A stretch of DNA of 64,000 bases, from contig JACDTU010000016.1 of assembly GCA_022376465.1 (NCBI GenBank), positions 124,001 through 188,000 on the forward strand, written 5' to 3'. The notes beneath the pieces are model-generated. The model worked only from the letters and a program-made list of their open reading frames with translations. It had not been told where the DNA came from and made no database searches. The DNA comes from Cubamyces lactineus. Lineage: Eukaryota; Basidiomycota; Agaricomycetes; Polyporales; Polyporaceae. Both the position numbers and the translations under genes were made by a program. Of the stretch, positions 40,397 through 52,999 are shown in pieces (position 1 is the first letter of the stretch; each line of letters opens with the position of its first letter).

Positions 40397-43183
40397 ATGA
40401 CCAGCCGCTACGATGTCCTGCGTAACGTTGTACAATATCTGGAGCCATTCAATATGGGTTTGTCAGACCTGGTGATTCTTGTCCTTGTGCAGGGCGGCGC
40501 CGATGCTTTTTGGGCTGGAACTATCTCAGAACTCACTCATAATACCACTAGTCTCCTTGCCGCCCTGTATCACCATGAGGCTACTGGCAAGATCACTCGC
40601 GCGTGGATGCATCAGACGGTTCAGACGAATCTCTTGACCTCGATTCGCAAGGTCGCCACTATGGATGATGGATGGCACTTCAACGCCGCGCACGCTCATG
40701 CTGAGCAAATCAATAACTTCCGGATTGAAGACATGACCAAGCACGTCTGTAAGGAGGCGCCTGAGCTATGGTCCTTCGTCAATGGCTTATTATCTGCTGG
40801 TACTTATAAACACCAAGAAGCCGCCTCGAGCCCGGAGCCGGCACCGCGGCACTTAGGACTCTATGCAGATCAGCATTCAGCGGATGGGGATGACGATGAG
40901 GGATACTGGGATTCGGAGGATGTCGACGCGTTGGAGAACATGGAGCGCGAGACGGATCAGGCGGGGGCGCAGGGGCGGGGAGATAAGAAGGCGGAGGCAC
41001 ATTTGAAGCAGTTGCGTCTGCAGCAGGCACTCATACGTATTGTGCGTCGAATACCCCCTCAGCAGCAGTGCATACAACTCAGATTCTCTTAGAAAGCCAT
41101 TGTCGTAATAAGCGTGCTCCTGCACAACGAGGACCAGAATTGCAACCTCCTGCAAGCCACTATGGGCATATTCCTGCATTCATGTAGCGCGCCTGAGAAA
41201 CTGATCAAGACCCTTGGACGCATGGGCCTTTCGATCTCCCTCACCTCGATCCATCGTGCGATCAACTCGCTCTCCGAGAATAGCCATATTGAGATGGAGA
41301 CCCTTGGTCGTACATTGAGATCTGGAATCGGGTACGACAACTTCGACTTCAAGCTTGATATCGCTATCCCTACGATCGACAGCTTGAAGGATACTCTCTT
41401 CCATATGACCTCCGGCACACTGCTCCGCCTCGACCACGGTGTGACCCTCGACGACCTCCGCTGCTCACGGCTTCTATGGGATAGGTCTGAACTTAATCCC
41501 CTCGCTACCGACCCTCGGCCGTTTGATCCACGAAAGACATTGTCCCATCTCTATGCAATCCACCCCGAGCCAGACCGTCCGGGCACGCTAACCCGTCGGG
41601 GTCGCTTTCGTGCTTGGTTTCTCCAACACATGCTGTTCAAACATGGCCCCCCGGCTCTCAAGAAGCTGAAGGCAAATTTGCGTGATCCGGAGCCTATCGA
41701 GGGTATCCCCGTTGTCAAACTACATCAAGTACCCCTGCGCGCGATGGACATCAATCAATCTAAGGTGTCCGGAAATCTCGAGGCGCTCGGAGATATGTTA
41801 TCTCAGGCAGGACTAGGGGACCCGACCTCTCAGACAGGGACGCACAGTGGCAGACCGGTAACAGACATGTCAGAATATGTTGTCCTTGTCCACGGTGACC
41901 TAGGGACTTACGAGCGCGTCCTCACCGCCCAGCGCCGCCGCCAACAGGAGCTCACGCCACACAACCGCCTGCAATACATTGTCTTTGTCCCTGGTCTATT
42001 CCACCTCAAGATGGCAGCTGCTGACGCCATCTGGCGTGCTCTGGTGACTACGGCTGAGGCGCGCGTCGATCCCACATCCTTTGCGAAGCTGATGGCTAAA
42101 CTCCGCCCAAACGAAAGCTCGAGGCTCATCAATAATGCAAAGTACCGTCAACAACACGAGCTCATCGAGCATGTCAGCGCTCTCCTCATCATCGATGCGT
42201 GGCGGGCGGAGATAAAGCGAAGCACAGATGGCCGAGTTCAGAGTCTCGAGAAGTGGGCCGAATCAAAGCCTTCCATGCACGAAATCGGCGAGATTGCAGA
42301 ACGGATCGTACTCAACTATATTGAAGGGGACGGGCTCGACTTGTTTGACATGCAGTTCAATGAAGTGCGCGACGTTGCCCGCGAGAACACCATGCGCACG
42401 CTCAACTATCTGATGCTATATGAAGAACTCGCCTATGCGATGAACGCCGGTGACATCGGGCGGGTTGAAACACTCCTTGCGCCCTGGATTCAGCTCTTTC
42501 GGGCTACTGGCAAGCATAAGTACGGCAACCTTATGCTACGCTTCGCACATGCATTGTACTTTATTTATCCGGAAACGCTTCGGTGAGCTACTCGGTACGG
42601 TGCATGTAATTTACAGAGGACTTACGAACAGTCTCGCCAGACGCGCGATTCGTTACAACATGCTTGTAAACCCTCTGGGAAAAGCGCATCACTTCCGAGC
42701 CGTGGACTGGATCGTTGAGCTATTAAACCTGTACATCAAGGTCAGTATACGTGCTATGCAAGATCATAACAATTCCTTCACGCTGTATGTTAGACGATCT
42801 ACGGCGGTGGTGGGTCAAACTATACGAAAGCACGCATCCTACTTGAATCAGCACTAGTCCTCGTATTCCGCAACTGTCATGCCAACTTCGAGCGCAATTT
42901 CTTGCTTCCTGGACTTACGTATGCACACGCCATCAAGGATATGCGGAACACCATACAATCAATTATAGAGGACTACATTAAAGGCCAGAGTCCGAACGAG
43001 ACGAAGGGTGGGCGCTCCTCCGCATATCCCATACCTGATCTCCTCAACCGCGGAGCGGCAGCGGTCGATGCAGAAGGAGGCGCTAGGGGTCTGATGCCGG
43101 GGGAGGTTGAGCTGGATGGGTCGCTGCTAGAGGGCGAAGAGCCACCGACAGCGGAGGATCTTAGCGTTGATGGTATGATATGA
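40397..43183 (+). CDS. DUF6589-family protein, candidate transposase of the element
   Basis: This matches the DUF6589 family, abundant in basidiomycetes and of unstated function. Exon 1 runs from ATG 40397 (MTSRYDVLRNVVQYL) to about 41042. A GT-AG intron leads to KAIVVISVLLHNEDQ and a long exon with the conserved blocks: LRAMDINQSKVSGNLEAL, YVVLVHGDLGTYERVLTAQ, LQYIVFVPGLFHLKMAAADA. After the donor near 42585 come GLTNSLARRAIRYNMLVNPL, HHFRAVDWIVELLNLYIK, then TIYGGGGSNYTKARILLES and FLLPGLTYAHAIKDMRNTIQ, stop at 43183. The acidic residues in AMDI and HGDL are spaced as in an RNase H-like fold, which with the repeats and target duplication suggests a DDE-type transposase. That role is inference. 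Three introns; frame intact. Confidence 0.85.
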
Positions 43184-43184
43184 C

Positions 43185-45835
43185 CTATGAATCATACGTA
43201 CCTCGTTCAGCAACTATGTCAGATAGTGTTCGCACGCGACGGCGAGAATTATACGATGTGTCAGTAAACGAATTAAAAAAATCAGCGTAGGTATTAGGCT
43301 GCTGTGGAGCCTGTGGGGCAGGCGCGGGTGTAGGCGCACGGGCGACGGCCGTGGGCGTGGGGTCTAAGCGTGCAGGGGCAGGCGCAGAGATAGCTGCAGC
43401 CGGGGTGTTCTCCTTGTCTGTTCCAGTCCGTGGCTGGAACTTCGGACAATTGCGGTTTGTTCCTGCATGACACGAGTGTGAGTAGACCACACGTCATCAA
43501 AGGAACAAGAACGTACGTATGTGCCCAACCTCGCCGCATGCGCCGCATTTGCGCGGAGCTGTGGGGACGTTCGAACGCGAGCTACCTGCAGCTTGCAAGA
43601 CTTCCGGCGCAGGAGGGGCAGGATAGTGGCTGTAGTATCGCCATGTTGTGAGCTGCACATGGAGTAGAGCGTGTTCACGTACCTTTCGATTAGCTTGAGG
43701 ATGTCGTCGCCGTATTCTGCAGCGTGCGACCACTTGGTTTCCCGGGCCAAAGCCTCCGCTGTGTAGATCTTCCCCGCCCGCGCGCAGTCGGCGATGCGGG
43801 AAAGGATTTCATCCCCCATGATCATACCGGTCCCGTTGTTGTGTAGTTGGGCTTTACCGTGGATCGCGAGGGTCTTTGAGCGGCGAAAGGCGTGCAGGGC
43901 GCGACGAAAGTTACGGTCCACTGAATCCATGGCGTATTTCGTATCGACTTGTGATGCGCGAGAAGTGGTTGACTTGTTGGGGGCAGGCGTCGACGTGAGG
44001 ATGGCAAAGCCAGGGTAGGTAGGAGTGCAGAGGAAGCAGCAGATGGGAGAGGGAGTGAGCCGGCATCGCCTGCATCCATCGCCTTCGGGGTTACACGAAT
44101 GATTATCAGATTCTAGGCGTTTAAGTTCAGCGACATCCAGACTAGGAGATAACCACATAATACCTAGGGCGTCATTGCCATAATAGGCTGTAATCGGCGC
44201 TCGATAGCACTTGAAGGACCGTGTGGCTGCGTTCACCAAATGGTCCATCTCGCTACTCAGCTCACTGCCGCCATTCTTGCAAGTGCGCGCTGCTTTGTCA
44301 GAGCCCGCGGTGGATAAGACAACCGGCTGGGACTGCTCGTATGAGACGCGCAAACGCTCGAAAACTGTGAGCTCATCCACGACCATAGGGTGCTCCTCCG
44401 AGCTCCCCGCGGCTGCGTGAACTTGAGCAGTAGCCACGCCTGCTGACCGCAATTCTCCCTGCCCATTCGCGCCAAGACCATTCGTGCCAGGGCCATTCAA
44501 ACGCCTACGTTTGTTGACCTCTTTGTCAACAATCGCCTTGTCCGCGGCTCGTTTCCGCTTCTCTGTGCGCTTCACGGCCTCAGCTCTCTCCTCGTCGAAG
44601 TACTTCGATTCGGCGAGTAGAATCGCGACCGCACTTGTTCCGGGGCCGCGCGCGGCTCGGCCGAAGCGCTGCCATAGACTGTTCATGTCGCAAGACACCC
44701 GCCACTGAACCACAAGCTCAATATCCGGAATGTCCACACCCTGAAAGTAAGATCGGAATGTCAATCTGCATTGGACGGGCTACACGAGCGGTAAGCCTTA
44801 CTCACCATTCCAAACGAATCTGTACAGTAAAGTCCATATAATTGATGCTTCTGGAAGCCGGTAGTAGTGTACTCTCGAAACTCCGGGGTGTTATCGGAAT
44901 TGAACCAGACAATGTTCTTCCGGTAAGCAGGCGGCACTCTCTGATGTAATGCCTTTGCCGCCTTAACAGATTCCTCTATATTGTCGAAAAAGACGAGGAA
45001 ACGTGGGATTCTGATGCCCGGCTGCCAGTCGTCGGGCACCAGGAAATCCAAGTCCTTGAAACTGGAGAGTGAGTGAACAATCTTCTGCACGGCGATGTAG
45101 ACGTTCGGGCGATCATTTGATCGCTGTAACGTGCAGATAGAATCGCGCCGGAGCTGAAGTTTCTTCGTGACGTCAACAAGCACATGGCGGGGGAGGGTGG
45201 CGGAAGGGAGGAGATAGGTAACGTGCTTGGGGAGAACTGCTCGGAGCCGGCCAGCATCTCCGTAATCCGGTCGGAAAGAGCTCCAGGACGAAATACAGTG
45301 AGCCTCATCCCAAATGACGGCAATGATCTTGGATACGAAGGCTGCGTTTCTCCACAGCCGGCTGAAAGCCCCGTTGGGCTTGAAAGCGAGCTCAGGGCTC
45401 ACAATGACCACACGGAAGGCGGAAGAAGCGATGGCCTGAAGAGAACATTAGTAGCTGATATAATCTTATATCTGCAGGTAGTATGGTAAGCACCTGATAG
45501 TTCTCCGGCGTTGCTGTCTCTGATGATATAGCCACTGCACTAATACCAAACCTTTCGAGCTGAGTTCTATTCTGCCCACCCAAAATGTTGAGCGGCGTGA
45601 TTACGATCTGGACACCATCGGGACGGAACAGTAGAGGCATCCAGAAGCACAAGGTCTTGCCAGACCCCGTTCCTGAGATGCATATGATGTCCTCACAAGC
45701 CCGCAATTGGGCCAGAGCGCACTCGCATTGCCAAAGACACGGCCTCCTTCCGAAGCAGGCGAGGGTCCGCTGCCTAATCTCGTCTACAGAAGGAAGGTCG
45801 GGCCCTGGGGACGCCTCAGGCTCAGGCGTCGCCAT
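43185..45835 (-). CDS. RecQ-like DNA helicase with C-terminal TAF1-type zinc knuckle, carried by the element
   Basis: A superfamily 2 helicase. From ATG 45835 (MATPEPEASPGPDLPSVDEI) it has motif I GTGSGKT, motif Ia ITPLNIL, motif II with the RecQ loop (VIWDEAHCISSWSSFRPDY), motif III PSATLP, then VDIPDIELVVQWRVSCD and motif VI LWQRFGRAARG. The RecQ-type aromatic loop is known for this family; motif VI is a variant of GRAGR. Beyond the helicase core are a basic segment (KRTEKRKRAADKAIVDKEVN), a Cys-rich cluster (CNPEGDGCRRC, CCFLC), and, across an intron, CGACGEVGHIRTNRNCP, a C-x2-C-x4-H-x6-C knuckle like that of TAF1. The Pro/Ala-rich tail ends at 43185. At least four introns, no broken frame. 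It could unwind element ends or process the excision gap; unproven. Confidence 0.85.
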
Positions 45836-45903
45836 GCGATGATGATCTTGACGTTCTCAGCGCTCTTAAGAAGGCGCACTGAATATCTTGTTCTATGCGA
45901 GCG

Positions 45904-46183
45904 CATTTTCCTATAATTCAAAGCGCCCACGGCAGGCACCTTCCAAAAGGAGGAGAATTTGAGCGTCAAATCTCCGGGCCCCCGATGTTTATCAATGTTT
46001 GGTGCCAGCCGTCTTGAAGAGTTGAGGGGAACCCATCTTGACTAGTATGACACACGTGACCTCGCAAATACTGTACAGCGCTTATTCGCATTGAACCTGA
46101 ACTCTCGCCTCTAACATTCAACCTGTACTCCCCCCTTCAGGATTTCGCCCCTCAACTCGACAGTGACGGTGGGTAGGAGCCTG
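45904..46183 (-). repeat. Right terminal inverted repeat
   Basis: Inverted partner of 40015-40293. The helicase start codon is 69 bases inside its inner edge. Confidence 0.9.
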
Positions 46184-46192
46184 GCCATTTCC
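46184..46192. repeat. Target-site duplication, right copy (GCCATTTCC)
   Basis: Identical to 40006-40014. Confidence 0.9.
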
Positions 46193-46514
46193 TCGAAAGG
46201 ACGCCCAACCAGACGAGTCTGAACCGTCGGACACCGGCCGCAATCCGCGCTCCTGCTGCCGCGGAGATCCCCCATCTCGACTTCGGACTCTTCTCTTCGT
46301 CGTCGCTTGTTGTATGTAATCTTGTCGTACGCCGACATCGTTGACGTGTCTCCGCTCGATATAAAACGCACTCTCCTTGGTAAAACTTCCTGGCTTCTGC
46401 CGTCACCCGCTGCAGCTCTCGTCTCGTTCCGTTCCCTTCTTGCTCTGCGTCACTCGGTCCGGGCCTGCTCAGCTACTCTCTTGCCACGTCTCTTCGCACC
46501 TGTGATAAGCAACA
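46193..46514 (+). promoter_or_regulatory. Proximal promoter of the MAP kinase gene
   Basis: About 320 bp between the element and the kinase start codon. A TATA-like sequence (GATATAAAAC) lies at 46359-46368, about 150 bp before the start, followed by C/T-rich sequence. Anything further upstream has been displaced by 6.2 kb. Confidence 0.5.
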
Positions 46515-49386
<2,872 letters not shown>

Positions 49387-49643
49387 GTGGTGTCTTCGCT
49401 GGGTTCGAACGGCGGGCTTGGCGGGGTAGGCGGGGGTGGCTTGGTGACTCGGTAGCGCATAGAAGTGTCCCTTCCGATGTACTGATATTGTACTTGTGCA
49501 TATACGACCTCCGATAGATAGATACACATACATTGCCAATGGACTGGTTGCAGGTAGTACGTAGAACGGCCATTACATCTAGAGAATACAGTGCCCCCTG
49601 ATAGTACAAGTGAATGTGTGCGATACAGGTTCGTGCGATGCTT

Positions 49644-50788
49644 TCAGGCATCTCCCAGCTGCTTCTTGATTTCTACAACAGGCTATGAGTGAGCGTCCTC
49701 GACTTCAACCAAGAAGATGGGGCTTACTCTCGATGATATCTAGATATGCGATGCTTGCTGGGCTGTCCGGGTACTCGTCCAGGAAGCTCACGCCATAGTC
49801 GGCGCTCTTCCCTATTCGTGGATCGAGCGGGACGGCACCGAGAAACTCCACGTTCATATCCTGGGCCAGCCGCCTCCCTCCTCCCGTACTGGGCTTGAAG
49901 ATCTGCGACTCGTTCTTGCAGTTCGGGCACACGAACCCAGACATGTTCTCGACCAATCCGAGTACCCGGATCCCGACCTTGCGGCAGAAGTCGATCTCGC
50001 GCCGCACGTCCTGCAGCGCGACCTCCTGCGGGGTCGTGATCACGACCGCGCCGTCGATCCCGCTCTCCTTCAGGTACTGCACGACGCTGAGGTGCTCGTC
50101 GGACGTGCCCGGCGGGGTGTCGATGATGAGGTAGTCGAGATCGCCCCAGTCGACGTCCTTGAGGAATTGCGAGATGATGCCGTTCTTCTTGGGGCCTCGC
50201 CACATCACTGCGTCCTTTGAGGAGGGCAGCATGAAGCCGACGGACATGACGCCGAGGTTGTCTTGGACGTAGACGGGTGACCAGCCGGACGATGACGCGT
50301 GCACTGACTCTGAGGCAATTCCAAGGATGGTGGGTATTGACGGCCCGCAGATGTCAACGTCCATAATACCGGTCTAAGATACGGGTGAGCAGGAAGGTAT
50401 GGAAGCGAAACTGATGGGGAGACGAACCTGCAGCTGCTCATCCGCGGCAAATGCCCAGCCGAGTTGAGCGGTGAACGTAGACTTTCCGACTCCTCCCTTC
50501 CCGGACAGAACGAGAATCTTCCGCTTGACGGACGACATGCGCTCGCGGACGAGCGGAAGAGCAGGGTCGGGACCACGCGCCTGGCCCGACGCGCAGATTT
50601 CTTGGTTCGCGCACCCTGCACAGGCATCAGCTTTTCCTGCGAGCTCGGATTCCGTTCCCTTGGTAGATATTTGGTTAGTACTAGTTCGGGCGGGCGTCAT
50701 GCGGGGTACATACCGGACAGTGCTCGGGAGCGTTTGCGGGAACTGAGAGCGGATCGGGTGTAGGCGTTGCCTGCTGTAAGGCAATCAT
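49644..50788 (-). CDS. NBP35: Cytosolic Fe-S cluster assembly scaffold Nbp35/NUBP1
   Basis: A P-loop ATPase that with Cfd1 assembles 4Fe-4S clusters for cytosolic and nuclear proteins. From ATG 50788: [20 protein letters not shown] then EHCP. After an intron comes the rest of the N-terminal cluster motif ([11 protein letters not shown]), giving the four-Cys ferredoxin-like set specific to Nbp35. [20 protein letters not shown] is the deviant Walker [36 protein letters not shown] and the bridging CPNC ([13 protein letters not shown]) follow. The end [12 protein letters not shown] joins a short last exon to give IKKQLGDA, stop at 49644. All key Cys are present. Four introns. Length normal. Confidence 0.95.
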
Positions 50789-51161
50789 AGTGTCGTATGG
50801 TATATGCGCGTGTATGCGCTGTTTTCTCAAATCGTATGTGTTTCTAGAGGCTGCAGCTGAGTAGATGTAGAGGTACGAGTCAAGTCGCACCTTGCCACAA
50901 GAGTCGGAAGCCACAGAAAGCGATCGACTTTGTCATCATCCTCGGCTAGCTCAATCTTATCTTATCTCACCTTCCTTTGTGGCAAAGTATGTCGCACTTG
51001 TGTACGCCTTCATCCTGTTCGCCTGGGCCGTCAACTATATTCCACTCTTCTACCTGCGCTCACTGCACATCGTGGTACACGTACCTCGGAATCCCGTTGG
51101 CAACTGTCACGAAGGGCGTATCCACTGAAACCTCGGAGACACCGCTACTAGCCAGCTAGAC
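50789..51161. promoter_or_regulatory. Divergent spacer, NBP35 / WD40 gene
   Basis: A 373 bp spacer between divergent start codons. A short plus-strand hydrophobic frame (about 50950-51070) could be a 5' UTR frame; nothing supports it as a gene. Confidence 0.4.
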
Positions 51162-52663
51162 ATGAACGCGCAAGCCACCGTATTACCGATTTGTACCGTC
51201 CAGCACGACTTCCAGGCTGTTGTCCAAGACGTACTCGACGGCTCGGTGCCAGAAGACACCTTTTGGGTCTCCTGCTACAAGCAAGGAGAGCCGTCAGTAC
51301 ACGGGAAAGCTACCGCGGCTCTGGACGAGCGCGATCGTAATCTGGTACTCTACGAAGGACGGGATGGGGTCAAGTTCCGAAGCCACGGTCAGGTAGGTGG
51401 GTCTTTACAACTCACTACCATTCGCATCTTACTTACTGCTCTAGAAGGACCGGTACTCCGTCGCGTGCCCAGCTCTAGGCATAGATGAGACTTGCATCGC
51501 AACACCGGTTGCCTCCTACCAGATCTCTGCTGATCTCCGGAAGGCAAGTAGCTATGCGCAACTCCTTTTGGCAAATGACTCATATGATTGCTTAATAGCA
51601 AAGCCAAATCACTGCGTTTGACGTCGCCCCAGATGGTTCCCAGTTCGCAACTGGCTATCACGATGGCTCGGTATACATTCGCCCAACATCTAGCCCCTCT
51701 GCTGCGCCACCCTCAGCTACTAGCAAGGCGCATCTCAGCACGGTCACCTCACTGCGCTTCTTCCCCTCATCGCGTGTGCTTCTCACAGCGGGCGCGGACT
51801 TTTCCCTCTCCATATTGTCTGCGGACCCCCCGGAGTCCTCGTCATACACAACTACGAAGGTGAATCCAGCGCGTACTCTGCGCGGGCACACTCGCGCAGT
51901 CACCTCCACTGCCATCATCGCGCGGGGCCGCAACGTGCTCTCGGGCTCGAAGGATGGAACGGTTCGCCTTTGGGATATGCCTTCCGGCTCGCAGATACGC
52001 ACACTGGCCGCCGGGACTAACCACTTCGTTCCTGTCCTTGCGCTCAGCGCGGGCGAGCGCTGGGACACGTATGACTTGGGGCCAGAAGCGGAGTCTCAGA
52101 ACGCTCCTCCGGAAAGTCTTGATCCTAGGGAAGTTGACACCGCGGACAAGGTCGTGTTCTGCGCGTTGCAGGATGGATCATTCGAGTTGTTCGATCTTCG
52201 CACCAAACGTGCGGTCTTCCGATCCCCTACTGGCCCTTCTGGTGCGCGTTCGGCACTCCAAGCTCTCGCATATAGCCCAGAACGCCATGCGCTTGCGACC
52301 GGATCTGCGTCCGGTCTGACATCCATCTACGACGTCCGCTCCCTAGGGCAGGGACCTACCTCGGCGTTCCGGCGAAACGAGGCCCCCATTGAGGACATCA
52401 CTTTCGTCGATCTATCTGCAGCACATTTTGGCCTGCCATCGCCCAAGTCATCTTCCTCGCAGAGAACGTCTTCCGAATTTGGTCTCGCGATCGCCACCGA
52501 GGATGGATTGCCGTATATTGCCGACTTACATCCTTCTGGCCCCTGGGTGCGTGCCGAACTCGTTGGGACTGATTGTGATGCCGTACGGTTTGTCAAGACG
52601 GCGGGACACGGCGTCTGGAGCGCGGCGGATGATGGTGTTGTTCGGAGATACAAGTTACAATAG
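51162..52663 (+). CDS. WD40-repeat protein, PAAF1/Rpn14-like
   Basis: This is probably a chaperone of 19S proteasome base assembly or an inhibitor of 26S assembly, by similarity to PAAF1/Rpn14. From ATG 51162 a non-repeat N-terminal part (MNAQATVLPICTVQHDFQAV, DTFWVSCYKQGEPSVHGKAT) leads to repeats: ITAFDVAPDGSQFATGYHDG, VTSLRFFPSSRVLLTAGADF, then ARTLRGHTRAVTSTAIIARG with NVLSGSKDGTVRLWDMPSG, and DKVVFCALQDGSFELFDLRT. Two more degenerate repeats and the closing VWSAADDGVVRRYKLQ end at 52663. The N-terminal YKQGEPSVHG segment and the number of repeats fit PAAF1, but WD40 repeats are hard to place, so the assignment is tentative. Two introns. Confidence 0.72.
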
Positions 52664-52999
52664 CAGCTTCGTGCTCAGAGGCTGCCACAGGCTGGGTTTC
52701 GGTTTTCACAAGGGTGGCTCATTGTTTGCCAGGCAGCCTTCGCAACATTCCGACCCGAAATAACTGTCCCTGGTTGTCCCTGCAATCGCGTAAAATGTGA
52801 CGTAAATCAAGATCGCATTTCCAGTCGAGTCACAGTCGAGTCAGGGTTCCCGTTTGGGCATGTCAGGACAATATAAGTCAACGCCGCCACATCAACTGCA
52901 ACGCGCCACATTAGCGCATGTGTATATATACCCCATAGTCTGAGCTGTGTTCTTCCAAGCTACACACTCCCAGGACGCCTCTCGCTTGAACTCTCAATT
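52664..52999. promoter_or_regulatory. Promoter region of the first 2OG dioxygenase
   Basis: Contains a TATATATA run at 52923-52930, about 70 bp before the start codon, a normal TATA position. Confidence 0.55.

Larger units (their letters stand above)
40015..46183. mobile_element. Two-gene DNA transposon: DUF6589 protein plus RecQ-like helicase
   Basis: A 6,169 bp element. Both ends begin CAGGCTCCTACCC when read inward, the terminal inverted repeats are about 280 bp, and a perfect 9 bp direct repeat flanks it. It carries two genes in convergent orientation: a DUF6589 protein on the plus strand and a RecQ-like helicase on the minus strand. Both start codons lie about 70-105 bp inside the inner edges of the repeats, and their stop codons are separated by a single base. 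Both reading frames look intact. The near-identical outer and inner repeat blocks and perfect duplication indicate a fairly recent insertion. The 9 bp duplication recalls MULE elements; the CAGG ends and gene content do not let me assign a named superfamily. Confidence 0.88.

Noticed and set aside
43185..45835. Subtelomeric RecQ (telomere-linked helicase) marking a chromosome end
   Set aside because: No telomere repeats are nearby, housekeeping genes lie on both sides, and the gene sits inside inverted repeats with a target duplication.
40015..46183. Helitron
   Set aside because: Helitrons encode a Rep/Pif1-type protein and lack inverted repeats and target duplications. This helicase is RecQ-like and both features are present.
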